64,000 nucleotides of DNA from Pseudomonadaceae bacterium SI-3. Lineage in GTDB: Bacteria > Pseudomonadota > Gammaproteobacteria > Pseudomonadales > Pseudomonadaceae. Positions within the stretch are counted from its first letter, which is position 1. Every line of letters starts with the position of its first letter. Below, piece by piece: positions 24,687 to 32,401 of this stretch. The notes under the pieces were generated by a model. That model worked only from the letters and a program-made list of their open reading frames with translations, was not told the origin of the DNA and did not search any database. Position numbers and translations under genes: made by a program. The stretch spans positions 3,472,001 through 3,536,000 of the forward strand of contig CP026511.1 in the NCBI GenBank assembly GCA_004010935.1, written 5' to 3'.

Positions 24687-24746
24687 GTGCCGACAGGCTG
24701 GTCCTATCGTATGCTGCAATCAACACTTCAATCGAGTAGAAGCCTG

Positions 24747-25256
24747 ATGTTGACCCTCACCGACCTTGCTTCGGTCTTCACGATCGCCGGCGTGTTTGTC
24801 GCCGTTGGTCTTTACTGGTTTAGCCGAAGGCCGATCGTTGAGGCCCGAGCAACCCGTTCAGTTTGGCCCCGGAAGGATAGGCCTGATATTCAGGTCCGGT
24901 TTTTGAATCGAGGATCACGCCCCGTCACAGTTACGCACATAGGTTTCTCCTTATTAGGCCAAAGGTACAGTGTCCTCCATGAAGTAACTTCGCCGCAGAC
25001 GGAGTTAATGGACGGCCAGTCTTGCACCCTCTCGGTAAGTTCCTACGATTTTGCCAGTCAGCTTGGGGAGATGCTTGTGCGAGACAAGGTTCGCCTGCCA
25101 AAAAAGGAATCTGCGTGGAAGGTCAGTGGAGTTTTTATAATATCCATTGACGACGTAAAACACTTCAATATGAAGATGGACGCAGAGGTATGCAAGGCCC
25201 TCATTGGAGCTTTAAACCTGGGCTTGAAGAGCGAAGGACAGATCCAGGCGACCTGA
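24747..25256 (+). CDS. Membrane-anchored cargo protein, 169 aa
   Basis: An N-terminal transmembrane helix (DLASVFTIAGVFVAVGLYWF), then a soluble domain of mostly beta character (DIQVRFLNRGSRPVTVTHIG, SCTLSVSSYDFASQLGEML). The pattern resembles a small Ig-like or effector-associated sensing domain, but no family was recognised. The start is uncertain: ATG 24747 is taken, and ATG 24711 would add twelve residues. It converges with the zincin gene across a 310-bp gap, and its codon use is AT-richer than the chromosome. Confidence 0.6.
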   Translation: MLTLTDLASVFTIAGVFVAVGLYWFSRRPIVEARATRSVWPRKDRPDIQVRFLNRGSRPVTVTHIGFSLLGQRYSVLHEVTSPQTELMDGQSCTLSVSSYDFASQLGEMLVRDKVRLPKKESAWKVSGVFIISIDDVKHFNMKMDAEVCKALIGALNLGLKSEGQIQAT

Positions 25257-25565
25257 TTTACTCATAGTTATGCATGGTATGGGCTTTCAATCAAAAGTCT
25301 CCTAAGCCCCCCAGCAGTCGGATGCCCACCTTAAAACAGATAGCTTTAATTAGTTCTGTTATTTTGTCAGAAAACTCAATTCTGTGCCCGGAAATTGTTG
25401 ACCACTACAACACTTCTTTACTTACGGCCTGAGGCGGGATATCGGTAAGTAAAGATTGGGCGCTCTTCAGCACCACGGGTGCCTCGCTTCTTGCTAAAGC
25501 TCCATGGATGCGTTGCGATGTATTTTGTATTGGGCGTCCCGAGTTTTCGGCACAAGGGGTTGCGC
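25257..25565. other. Gap between converging cargo genes, with 11-bp inverted repeat
   Basis: No gene supported. Contains a perfect inverted repeat TCTTTACTTAC (25415-25425) and GTAAGTAAAGA (25445-25455) with a 19-bp spacer. There is no T-run after either arm, so a simple terminator is doubtful; a protein-binding or recombination site is possible. Confidence 0.6.
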
Positions 25566-26924
25566 TTAGTCTGGATCGTTTATTGGAAAATACTGAATTG
25601 GCCCATCGAGCTCTAAAAAGAACTTTTTAATAAGCTCCCTTCGGCACATTAACTCGACTTTAGAAATGATATCTAAACGACCATCAAGATAGCCGGATAT
25701 GTTTATATTGGGCCCGCTTGGCATCTCTATTTCAGTACCGTCATCCAAGAAAAAGCCTAAGAACTGGAGTTTATCTAAATCACAAAGACCTAAGGGGTTT
25801 TCATTTATGAGCGCTCTATTTTGGCGACTGCAGCACTCTAATATATTTTTATCAGTTTCTTTGGCTATATTAATGGTGGCACTGAGCATAGATTCAAAGA
25901 TAAATAGCTCTGAAATGTCCTCGGTCAAAGAAAAAGAACTATGAAGGTAATTCCATAGCTTAGAAATGGCCCGCTTTGGTTCGGTTTGCAGGAGTCTCAT
26001 TATATTCGTGCGTGTTGAATAGTTAGAATGCGTCATCCAGCCATATAAAAACAGGACAGTTTTGAAGAAAATCACTGCTCTTGAGCTTGAGCGGCGTAGG
26101 TCCTGACTGATAGTGCTTCCACCAGCTCTGTTGGTTATGGATCGCTCAATAATATTGCTGATCACCGAGCACGCCGGATCACTTAGGTCGAGTGTAAATC
26201 GGCATAAAGTGCTTACGAAAATCAAAAGCTCTTTTAAAGACAGCGTGGGAAAGTGAGTCCTTGAAAGGCGCAAGAGCACCGTATACTCCGACTGTTCCCT
26301 ATCTGCCAGAATGGCTTCAAAGTCTCTCTCAACCTTACGTGCGTACTGTGTTTTTTCTTGACACTCTTGCAATTCCTCACAAGCTTTTATTTTTACAAGG
26401 ATTTCGTTGGCGTAGGCATTAGCTTCAATTACTGCAAGCATGCTTAAAGGTACAGTGTGGAAAACCGCCTCGCCGCATTTGAAATCTACATATATCACAG
26501 GGCCAAACTTTTTATGTATTTCAACTCTGTGTACCATTGACGTTGCGTCGGATAATGGGCGATCGCCTACTACGACTAAGTCTGCGTGAGATGTCAACTC
26601 TGAAATATTAATGAAAAAAACTGATAGTGGGTCGTTGGTTGAGTGGCCATCGGAGATCGCATTCATCAAGCGGAACTTTCGATATGTTAGTTCCAAGCCC
26701 CAAAGGGTAGTTGTGCAATCAGTAAAGTGGGTTAACTCATGGATAACCAGAGATCTGATATTTACTTTGGCGGGCCAGGCGTCACTCCATGATGTTGGCA
26801 GAGGATCTCGGAGCGCTTCTTCAATAAATTTTTTGGCTCCGGCCGTATAGTGTTTTAACTCGATAAGGTTAGAAATAAAATCGTAGGCCCCAAGGCTGTC
26901 AGTAGTCGACAATAGCTTTCTCAT
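25566..26924 (-). CDS. Putative zinc metalloprotease (HELTH) cargo protein, 452 aa
   Basis: Residues 60-72 read VIHELTHFTDCTT, a textbook HExxH zincin motif (His62, Glu63, His66). About 100 residues later AVIEANAYANEILV (Glu167 onward) resembles the ExEANxFAxxLL block that supplies the third ligand and follows HExxH in ImmA/IrrE peptidases. The C-terminal 250 residues are helical, with no recognised domain and no signal peptide, so it is probably cytoplasmic. ATG 26924 with AGGTG upstream is preferred over GTG 26948. The gene is distinctly AT-rich, pointing to recent transfer. A defence or regulatory protease role is inference only. Confidence 0.68.
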   Translation of the reverse strand: MRKLLSTTDSLGAYDFISNLIELKHYTAGAKKFIEEALRDPLPTSWSDAWPAKVNIRSLVIHELTHFTDCTTTLWGLELTYRKFRLMNAISDGHSTNDPLSVFFINISELTSHADLVVVGDRPLSDATSMVHRVEIHKKFGPVIYVDFKCGEAVFHTVPLSMLAVIEANAYANEILVKIKACEELQECQEKTQYARKVERDFEAILADREQSEYTVLLRLSRTHFPTLSLKELLIFVSTLCRFTLDLSDPACSVISNIIERSITNRAGGSTISQDLRRSSSRAVIFFKTVLFLYGWMTHSNYSTRTNIMRLLQTEPKRAISKLWNYLHSSFSLTEDISELFIFESMLSATINIAKETDKNILECCSRQNRALINENPLGLCDLDKLQFLGFFLDDGTEIEMPSGPNINISGYLDGRLDIISKVELMCRRELIKKFFLELDGPIQYFPINDPD

Positions 26925-27252
26925 TTTTTGCACCTGTGGCCCGCCCACAATAACTTGCTCGACGGATAGTGGAAGACCTAACCCGTAAATCTATCGGTCA
27001 CAGTGGTGTGAGCTTTAGCGCAGCCCTAACATCGAGTGAAAAGCTAAAAAAATCCCAGAGGTTATCCCACGATATGCCCTTTAGGCCTTCCCCCAGCCGC
27101 CGCTCCTCCTTTCAGTGATTTCCGACCGGTCTATGCATCGTTGGGCCAGTCAAGACATGTCGCATCCCTGTTCCATCTATGACTCGCAGCTATGTTCATT
27201 TGGGTATACATCAAGGGCCACACCGGGACCCAACTGAAACCGTGGCGTTGAG
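26925..27252. other. Intergenic stretch between zincin and recombinase genes
   Basis: Non-coding stretch between the divergent zincin and recombinase genes. No supported gene; it must contain the zincin promoter, but no clear sigma-70 hexamers were identified for it. Confidence 0.4.
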
Positions 27253-27321
27253 CTGTAGCGATAATGTCGGTTGACTATTCTTTTCGATGCACATAATGTA
27301 GCTACATCCAAATCGCTACAG
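27253..27321 (+). promoter_or_regulatory. Promoter and palindromic operator/res-like region of the serine recombinase
   Basis: Sigma-70 hexamers TTGACT (27271-27276) and TAATGT (27294-27299) with 17-bp spacing. A perfect 12-bp palindrome ATGTAGCTACAT (27296-27307) overlaps the -10 and start region. A 10-bp inverted repeat CTGTAGCGAT (27253-27262) / ATCGCTACAG (27312-27321) encloses the whole promoter. All three palindromic sites share a GTAGC core. The layout suggests autoregulation and possibly a recombination site. Confidence 0.75.
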
Positions 27322-27332
27322 AGCATCCCTCC

Positions 27333-27950
27333 ATGATGATCCGCGCTTACCTCCGCGCTTCCACTACCGAGCAAGACGCCACCCGCGCTAAGGACCAGCT
27401 TCGGGAGTTCGCCCAGGCCCACGGTCATCGAGTGGCTGGCTACTACGTCGAGAATGAATCCGGAGCCACCCTCAAACGCCCCGAGTTGTTCCGCCTGCTG
27501 ACCGATAGCGAGCCTGGGGATGTCCTGCTGGTTGAGCAAGTGGATCGGCTGGCCCGCCTGAATGAATCTGACTGGTCCAAGCTGCGGGCCGAACTCCAGG
27601 GGAAGGGCGTTCTTGTGGTCGCACTCGATCTGCCGACATCCCACCAAGCCATGAGCGCCAACCGAGCGGCACCAGATGACTTCACCGGGAGAATGCTGGC
27701 GGCTATCAATACGATGCTACTCGACATGCTGGCCGCAGTTGCCCGCAAAGATTACGAAGATCGACGTAGAAGGCAGGCCCAGGGAATCGAGAAGGCCAAG
27801 GCCGATGGGGCGTATCGAGGAAGGAAAACGGACGAGGGCCTTCACAAGCGCATTCGGACGCTACTCGATGAAGGGAAATCGATCCGGGCGGTTGCGAGCC
27901 TCTTGGGCTGCTCAACAAATACGGTCCAGCGGGTCCGAGCGACGCTGTAG
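27333..27950 (+). CDS. Serine recombinase (resolvase family), 205 aa
   Basis: Resolvase N-terminal catalytic domain: MMIRAYLRASTTEQDATRAK with nucleophile Ser10, GDVLLVEQVDRLARLNESDW with conserved Arg residues, and a C-terminal Hin-like helix-turn-helix (SIRAVASLLGCSTNTVQRVR). Full length for a small resolvase/invertase. The operator-like palindromes immediately upstream suggest it binds its own promoter region. Role in the element could be resolution of multimers or regulation; the tyrosine integrase is the likely integration enzyme. Confidence 0.92.
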   Translation: MMIRAYLRASTTEQDATRAKDQLREFAQAHGHRVAGYYVENESGATLKRPELFRLLTDSEPGDVLLVEQVDRLARLNESDWSKLRAELQGKGVLVVALDLPTSHQAMSANRAAPDDFTGRMLAAINTMLLDMLAAVARKDYEDRRRRQAQGIEKAKADGAYRGRKTDEGLHKRIRTLLDEGKSIRAVASLLGCSTNTVQRVRATL

Positions 27951-28188
27951 AGCGTTCCTGGGTGAAATCTGAGGCGCTCGCTGGGTGATTCCCTTGCTGC
28001 GTAAACGTAGGAACGCCCTGTAGCACGGCTGTAGCCAAAAACCCTCAAGTCCAGGAAGCGCACCACGGGCCGTTCGGCAGGTGCCCAATGCAGTTGGATG
28101 GGTCGTCAGTCGCGTTCAACCTGAGGCCGCTCCGTGGCTTCGAGAAATCCTCACTGAAAGGAACAACCACTTTTCAGGAGGACCACCC

Positions 28189-28830
28189 ATGCCCAACCCA
28201 GCTTCCATTTCCACCGATTTGCCACCACTGCTTTCCCCTGTCGAGCTGACCGAGCTGGACGACAAACTTCGCCGCCGAGCGGACTTCTTGATTTCAATAA
28301 GGGCGAAGAACGCCGTTAAGCCCAAGGCTCCCGCTGCTGCTTCCCTGACCCCCGCGAAGACATCCAATCGAGGCCGGCCGCCCAGGATCATCACCAATCC
28401 GTTCGCTGACCTGATCGGACCCACTACGGGCTTCGGGCGCTACCCATATTTCGCTATGGACATCGTTGAGGGAATCGCTCGGTTGGATTGGCATGACCAC
28501 GGGCCGGATGAGGTCAGCAAGCCACTTTCGGTCAAAAACTTGATGCTGCTTCTTGAGGTCGTCGAAGTAGTCACCACGGCCACCGTCAGCGAGTTGCTTG
28601 GGGTCGGAGCGCGTCATGCCCAGCGTTACGTCAAGGCGATCCAATTGGCGCTCCCGCTTTTGATGAGATCCCGCCCAAGGCGGCTTATTGACGATATGGA
28701 AGGGAACCTGCCGGTTGGGCTGGCGACGTATTGGGAAGACACGAATCCCGAACCGCCTTGCCCTGAGGACCTCGCCAAGCTGCACCGAGCGATGGGCATC
28801 GACGCCATTGAATTAACGCCGCATGTATAA
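28189..28830 (+). CDS. DNA-binding protein with helix-turn-helix, 213 aa
   Basis: Strong AGGAGG eight bases before the ATG fixes the start at MPNPASISTDLPP. A basic AT-hook-like segment (NRGRPPRI) is followed by a helix-turn-helix-like region VTTATVSELLGVGARHAQRY that looks like a winged-helix DNA-binding fold. The family was not recognised. Placed between the recombinase and the Rha-like gene, it may be an element replication or control protein (inference). Its last 21 bp are duplicated 56 bp downstream. Confidence 0.65.
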   Translation: MPNPASISTDLPPLLSPVELTELDDKLRRRADFLISIRAKNAVKPKAPAAASLTPAKTSNRGRPPRIITNPFADLIGPTTGFGRYPYFAMDIVEGIARLDWHDHGPDEVSKPLSVKNLMLLLEVVEVVTTATVSELLGVGARHAQRYVKAIQLALPLLMRSRPRRLIDDMEGNLPVGLATYWEDTNPEPPCPEDLAKLHRAMGIDAIELTPHV

Positions 28831-28885
28831 GAAGCAACCTGATGTGCCTCCGTCGGTGCGCCGCTGAATTAACGTCGCATGTATA
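28809..28885 (+). repeat. 21-bp direct repeat at and after a gene 3' end
   Basis: The 3' coding end TGAATTAACGCCGCATGTAT (28809 onward) recurs at 28865-28885 with a single C-to-T difference, including the following TA of the stop codon. Spacing 56 bp. Confidence 0.75.
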
Positions 28886-29293
28886 GACAACATTAGGTCC
28901 ACCAGGCTCCGCCATCGAAGACCCAGAAGAACGGGGGATCATGATTGAAAATCATCCCCTTCCCCAAGGTTCCTTATGATTTCCTCAAGGCTCCTTAGGG
29001 TCGGAATTGATGGGCAAATAGCGGCCACGCTCTCAGCTCCACATCAAGTTCCCGCTGCTGGTCTTCCGCTCGCCCTGGGCATCACTGATCTAAAAATCCT
29101 CACTAATAGGACCACCCCTCGGTTGTCCCTCATAGCCCGTCGCTGGGCACAAACGCCAGTTCCCTCTGGCAATCTCAATCCAGTCTTTCTGATAGCGCCT
29201 TTCATGCCACGCCGGTTCCCTTGTCTGGGGTCTGGATGACCGGCGGTGACAGTCGGTGCGACCTGAAGGGCTCTACCAAAAGGAAAACAGACA
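28886..29293. other. Intergenic stretch before the Rha-like gene
   Basis: No convincing gene. Plus-strand frames lack ribosome binding sites. The minus-strand frame reaching 29508 overlaps the Rha gene and has no family features. It contains short repeated CCTTAGG/CTTATGAT-like segments of no clear structure. The last 15 bp carry the AAGGA ribosome binding site of the next gene. Confidence 0.35.
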
Positions 29294-29842
29294 ATGAACA
29301 CTCCTACCAACCTCATCTTCGAGAGCATTGCGAAGGCTGGCATGGTGGCTCCAACTACACTGAATGGGCTGCCCGGGATGTCATCCTCGGAGATCGCAGA
29401 AATCACCGGGAAGAAGCACCTCCATGTCCTTAGGGACATCCGCAAGATGCTTGATGCCTTGAAGATCAATCCAAATTTGGATACATCCTCTCGGTGCGTC
29501 GAAACCAAGGTTCCCGACAGCTACGGTCGTCTTCAGCCACTGACCATCCTCGACAAAGAGCTGACCTTCACCCTTTTGTCTCGCTACTCGTTCGAGTTAT
29601 CGAACCTGATAGTGAAACGCTGGATTGCTCTTGAGGGCTCCGGCTTCGAGCGCGTATCAGTCCAAGCCGCTGTAGCCCATTTGATTGAGCGCGAGAAGGA
29701 TATCCGCAGGGAGGCTCTAAAGAAAATCAAACGCAGCGCTCCAAAGAGGCTCACAGTCGAGCAAAAGGAACTCCAGAAGTACCAACGGCAAGCCGCTGCT
29801 CAGGACCGCAAGGATCGCCTGAAAGGCCGGGAGGTGGTTTGA
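29294..29842 (+). CDS. Rha family phage regulatory protein, 182 aa
   Basis: The core MSSSEIAEITGKKHLHVLRD followed by TKVPDSYGRLQPLTILDKEL and FTLLSRYSFELSNLIVKRW is the phage Rha/KilA-like regulatory domain (SxExAexxgKxHxxVxrdI...YxLdkxxxxlL). The C-terminus is a long charged helix (KEIRREALKKIKR-like, ending KDRLKGREVV). Rha proteins occur in lambdoid phages and satellites and can interfere with superinfecting phage growth. AAGGA precedes the ATG. It is the last clear gene of the element. Confidence 0.85.
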   Translation: MNTPTNLIFESIAKAGMVAPTTLNGLPGMSSSEIAEITGKKHLHVLRDIRKMLDALKINPNLDTSSRCVETKVPDSYGRLQPLTILDKELTFTLLSRYSFELSNLIVKRWIALEGSGFERVSVQAAVAHLIEREKDIRREALKKIKRSAPKRLTVEQKELQKYQRQAAAQDRKDRLKGREVV

Positions 29843-30369
29843 CGCATGTCCACTGTACCAGCCCCAGGGTGACCTCAGGCTCTCTATGATCAATTCAACG
29901 ATGCTTCAGCGACCCCAAGCGCACGCCGCGTCTAACATGCAACCCGCCGCTATTAGGCGCCTTGCAGACCAGATCCTGACGTTATTAAAGGCTTACCTCC
30001 AAGATACCCTCAGGCTTCCCATGGGAGGGTCGAACAGAGGCACTGGGTTTCACTTTGATGGCTCCTCGGCTTTCGTTAGCTGCACGCCAGTTCAGTTCAG
30101 TTCCTGGGCTTTCTGCAATAGCTGATGAAATGGTCGGAGAGTCACATCTTCAGCTACAGCCTGCTTCTTGACCGCAAGTGATTTCGCCGTGGGTCGTTTC
30201 ACCGGGCGCTCGGTCTGCCTTGAGAATCTGGGAGAAAAATCTGAGACCTCATCTCAATAAAGAACACCAGCCGAATTCCCCCGTGCCGCCCTTGGTCCCC
30301 TTGGATCGCTGAGGCTCACAAGCAGCTGATGCAGGAGCAAAACAGAGGGAAAACAGACGGGTTCTTGAG
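29843..30369. other. Right-end non-coding stretch of the element
   Basis: No supported gene. A frame at 29886-30125 (MINSTMLQRPQAHAAS at its start) lacks a ribosome binding site and a recognised family. The stretch leads into the right-end iterons. Confidence 0.4.
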
Positions 30370-30398
30370 GTCACAAGCGGGTCACAACTGAGTCACAA
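30370..30398 (+). repeat. Three GTCACAA iterons, right end
   Basis: GTCACAA at 30370, 30381 and 30392, again with an exact 11-bp period and the same orientation as the left set. In the circular form both sets would flank the crossover site as arms. Confidence 0.8.
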
Positions 30399-30422
30399 GC
30401 TGCCTTGACGACGCCCGGAAAC

Positions 30423-30441
30423 CCAGCAATCATGGGCCTTC
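30423..30441 (+). repeat. Inner 19-bp direct repeat, right copy
   Basis: CCAGCAATCATGGGCCTTC, identical to 23027-23045. It lies 24 bp after the iterons and 18 bp before the right 15-bp repeat. Confidence 0.75.
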
Positions 30442-30459
30442 CACCGCTCTCCTAACAAA

Positions 30460-30474
30460 TGTCGCAGATTTGGC
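30460..30474 (+). other. Candidate att core, right (15-bp direct repeat)
   Basis: TGTCGCAGATTTGGC, second copy of the outer direct repeat. Chromosomal sequence with the peptidase terminator follows. Confidence 0.7.
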
Positions 30475-30508
30475 CGGCTGGCCGTAGGGAAAGGGACTGT
30501 TGGAAAGA

Positions 30509-30530
30509 CCGCGCCGGCTGACCGGCGCGG
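30509..30530 (-). terminator. Terminator of the M28 peptidase gene
   Basis: Stem CCGCGCCGG (30509-30517) / CCGGCGCGG (30522-30530) with a 4-base loop; on the minus strand it is followed by TCTTTCC. Located 12 bp after the peptidase stop codon. Confidence 0.75.
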
Positions 30531-30541
30531 ATTTCAGGTGG

Positions 30542-32146
30542 TTAACGGATCCAGTGGCCCCAGCGAGATTTCTCCTGCACTTGCTGAATGCGCATCGTGC
30601 CGATGCTCTGCTCAGCCGCTGCGGCTATCTCGTCATCGATCACCTTGGTCGACAGCGACAACCAGCTGGTGGTGAAGGCCAACGCATCGCCGTGCAACTC
30701 CAACGCCTCGGTGGAGATATTGCTGAGGTCGTCACACTCGGAGTGGTAGCACGGATCGTATGCCAGCCCGGCGGTACCGCCATAGCGCTGGGCCTGCTCC
30801 ACGCTCTTGATGTCTTCGGCACCGGTGAACAGCCCACCGAACGCAATGCCGTCATCGAAGAACTGAGCATAGTCGGAGCGGAAGTCGATCTCAGTGCCTT
30901 CGGACGGCGCGTTGCGCAGCTGGAAGTAGGAGCGGAACAGACGCTCGATAGCCCCCGAACCGGGTGGGCCTTGCAGACCGAAGTCCGAGCCGTCGCCGTC
31001 ATAGATGAAGTTCGCGTAATTCGGCGAGCCGATCATATCGACGTTCAGGTAGGCCTTGATCTGCTGCTTTTCCTCCTCCGGCAATTGGTTGACGTAGTAG
31101 GTCGAGCCGACCAGCCCCGATTCCTCGGCACCCCACCAGGCGAAGCGCACCTTGTTCAGCGGGTAGGCCCTGCTCATCAGCGTCGCCATTTCCAGCAGCG
31201 CAGCACTGCCGGAACCGTTGTCATTGATGCCGGCCCCTTCGAACACCGAATCCAGGTGCGCACCGACCATGATCACATTGTCAGGATTGCCCCGACGGGT
31301 CTCGGCCAGCACGTTGTAGGTTTCGGTCCGCTCGCGCACCACGTCGACGTTCATACTCAGCTGCAGCCCCTCGGTCCCAGCCCAAGTCACGCCGTTTTGA
31401 TAAGTGGAAAACAGCACCGGGATGCCGCCTTCGTAGTCTTCACCCAAGGTGGCAACCAAGAGCCCTTTACGGTCCTCGGTATCGCCCTGATTGAAGATGA
31501 TTGCTCCTGCTGCCCCGGCCGCTGCTGCATTGGTTGCCTTCTGGCCAAACGCACAGGCGCCGCGCTGCATCAGGGCAATGGCGCCGGCAGGGAAGCCTGC
31601 AAAATCTTCCGGTTCACACCCGCTGGTGGAGGTGTTGCCCAGGCCGAGGGCAAGGTCGACCGGAACGACCGGGGCGGTCACGGTCCCGGGGTCGGTCTGA
31701 TCGGCATAGGTGAAGTCTTCCTCCCAGGTGTACTGAACGGTTTGGGGTGCTACCGCAGCGAGTGAGCCTGGCCCTTCCGGGTAGAACGCGAGGAAGGGAA
31801 AGCTCTGCACCCTTACGCGGTAACCGGCGCGTTCGAGTGTGGTCCGCACGTAGTCGACCGACGCCTGATAACCAGGCTGACCAGACGCGCGATTGCCGTT
31901 GTTCAGGGAGGCGATGTCCTGCAGGTTCTGCAGGTGCGTCATGATGTTACCGGCCTGCATACAGCGCGGCAGACCGAGCGGCGTGCCGACCAGCAGCGGT
32001 GTGCGACAAACCCTTGAGTCGGGCTTGCCCGGACTCCAGTAATCGTCAAACGCAGGGATTTCTGCTGTGGGTGCAGCCAAGGCTCCGGTGGAAGCTAGTA
32101 AAGCGAAAGAAGCAACTACCCGACGTGCATTGTTTTTCTTTTGCAT
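30542..32146 (-). CDS. Secreted M28 family aminopeptidase with PA domain, 534 aa
   Basis: Signal peptide MQKKNNARRVVASFALLAST to GALAAPTA, with GGATGAG upstream fixing this start. A PA insert domain (EDFAGFPAGAIALMQRGACA, then AAAAGAAGAIIFNQGDTEDR) sits before the M28 catalytic core: GAHLDSVFEGAGINDNGSGS (His and Asp ligands), WWGAEESGLVGS (catalytic Glu and ligand Glu), LNVDMIGSPNY (Asp), and PCYHSECDDLSNI (last His). Layout matches secreted leucine aminopeptidases of Pseudomonas (PaAP class). It releases N-terminal residues from extracellular peptides. Confidence 0.92.
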   Translation of the reverse strand: MQKKNNARRVVASFALLASTGALAAPTAEIPAFDDYWSPGKPDSRVCRTPLLVGTPLGLPRCMQAGNIMTHLQNLQDIASLNNGNRASGQPGYQASVDYVRTTLERAGYRVRVQSFPFLAFYPEGPGSLAAVAPQTVQYTWEEDFTYADQTDPGTVTAPVVPVDLALGLGNTSTSGCEPEDFAGFPAGAIALMQRGACAFGQKATNAAAAGAAGAIIFNQGDTEDRKGLLVATLGEDYEGGIPVLFSTYQNGVTWAGTEGLQLSMNVDVVRERTETYNVLAETRRGNPDNVIMVGAHLDSVFEGAGINDNGSGSAALLEMATLMSRAYPLNKVRFAWWGAEESGLVGSTYYVNQLPEEEKQQIKAYLNVDMIGSPNYANFIYDGDGSDFGLQGPPGSGAIERLFRSYFQLRNAPSEGTEIDFRSDYAQFFDDGIAFGGLFTGAEDIKSVEQAQRYGGTAGLAYDPCYHSECDDLSNISTEALELHGDALAFTTSWLSLSTKVIDDEIAAAAEQSIGTMRIQQVQEKSRWGHWIR

Positions 32147-32204
32147 GGGTAACTCATCCTTGCAACGAGATTGATGGGCAGGCCGCAAAATGGCATGCGC
32201 CATC

Positions 32205-32267
32205 GTCCCCTACGGCTTTAAGCGGACGCGGCCATAGGGGACTAGACCGGAACGGTTACGTTCCGGT
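32205..32267. repeat. Two adjacent inverted repeats upstream of the peptidase gene
   Basis: GTCCCCTACGG (32205-32215) pairs with CCATAGGGGAC (32232-32242), one mismatch in 11. ACCGGAAC (32246-32253) pairs perfectly with GTTCCGGT (32260-32267). Both lie in the 255-bp gap between the chemoreceptor and peptidase genes. The second could be a weak terminator of the chemoreceptor gene, the first an operator or leader structure of the peptidase gene. Confidence 0.6.
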
Positions 32268-32401
32268 TCTCGCTCTCCAGCCGGACGGCAGCACCATCCG
32301 TCGCCTCGCTGAAACCTGTCTCGTCTGTGCCATGCGCAGGCCATGCATACGGGTGTGGAGTGCAGCAACGCAGCCGGCGCGGAATCGTTTGCTTGCTGCG
32401 C

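Larger units (their letters stand above)
22977..30474. mobile_element. Integrated mobile element, about 7.5 kb
   Basis: Bounded by a 15-bp direct repeat TGTCGCAGATTTGGC (22977-22991 and 30460-30474). It contains in order a tyrosine integrase, a membrane-anchored cargo protein, a zincin cargo protein on the opposite strand, a serine recombinase, a DNA-binding protein and a Rha-family regulator. No capsid, tail, conjugation or recognisable replication genes were found, so it looks like a phage-satellite or small genomic island. It sits between the M28 peptidase terminator and hrpA, which were presumably adjacent before insertion. A second, inner 19-bp direct repeat leaves the exact crossover point open. 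Confidence 0.82.

Noticed and set aside
24687..24746. Longer N-terminus of the membrane-anchored cargo protein
   Set aside because: The extra residues look random and the transmembrane helix follows directly after the Met at 24747; ATG 24711 cannot be fully excluded.
29886..30125. 79-aa gene at the right end of the element
   Set aside because: No Shine-Dalgarno sequence and low-complexity composition near the iterons.
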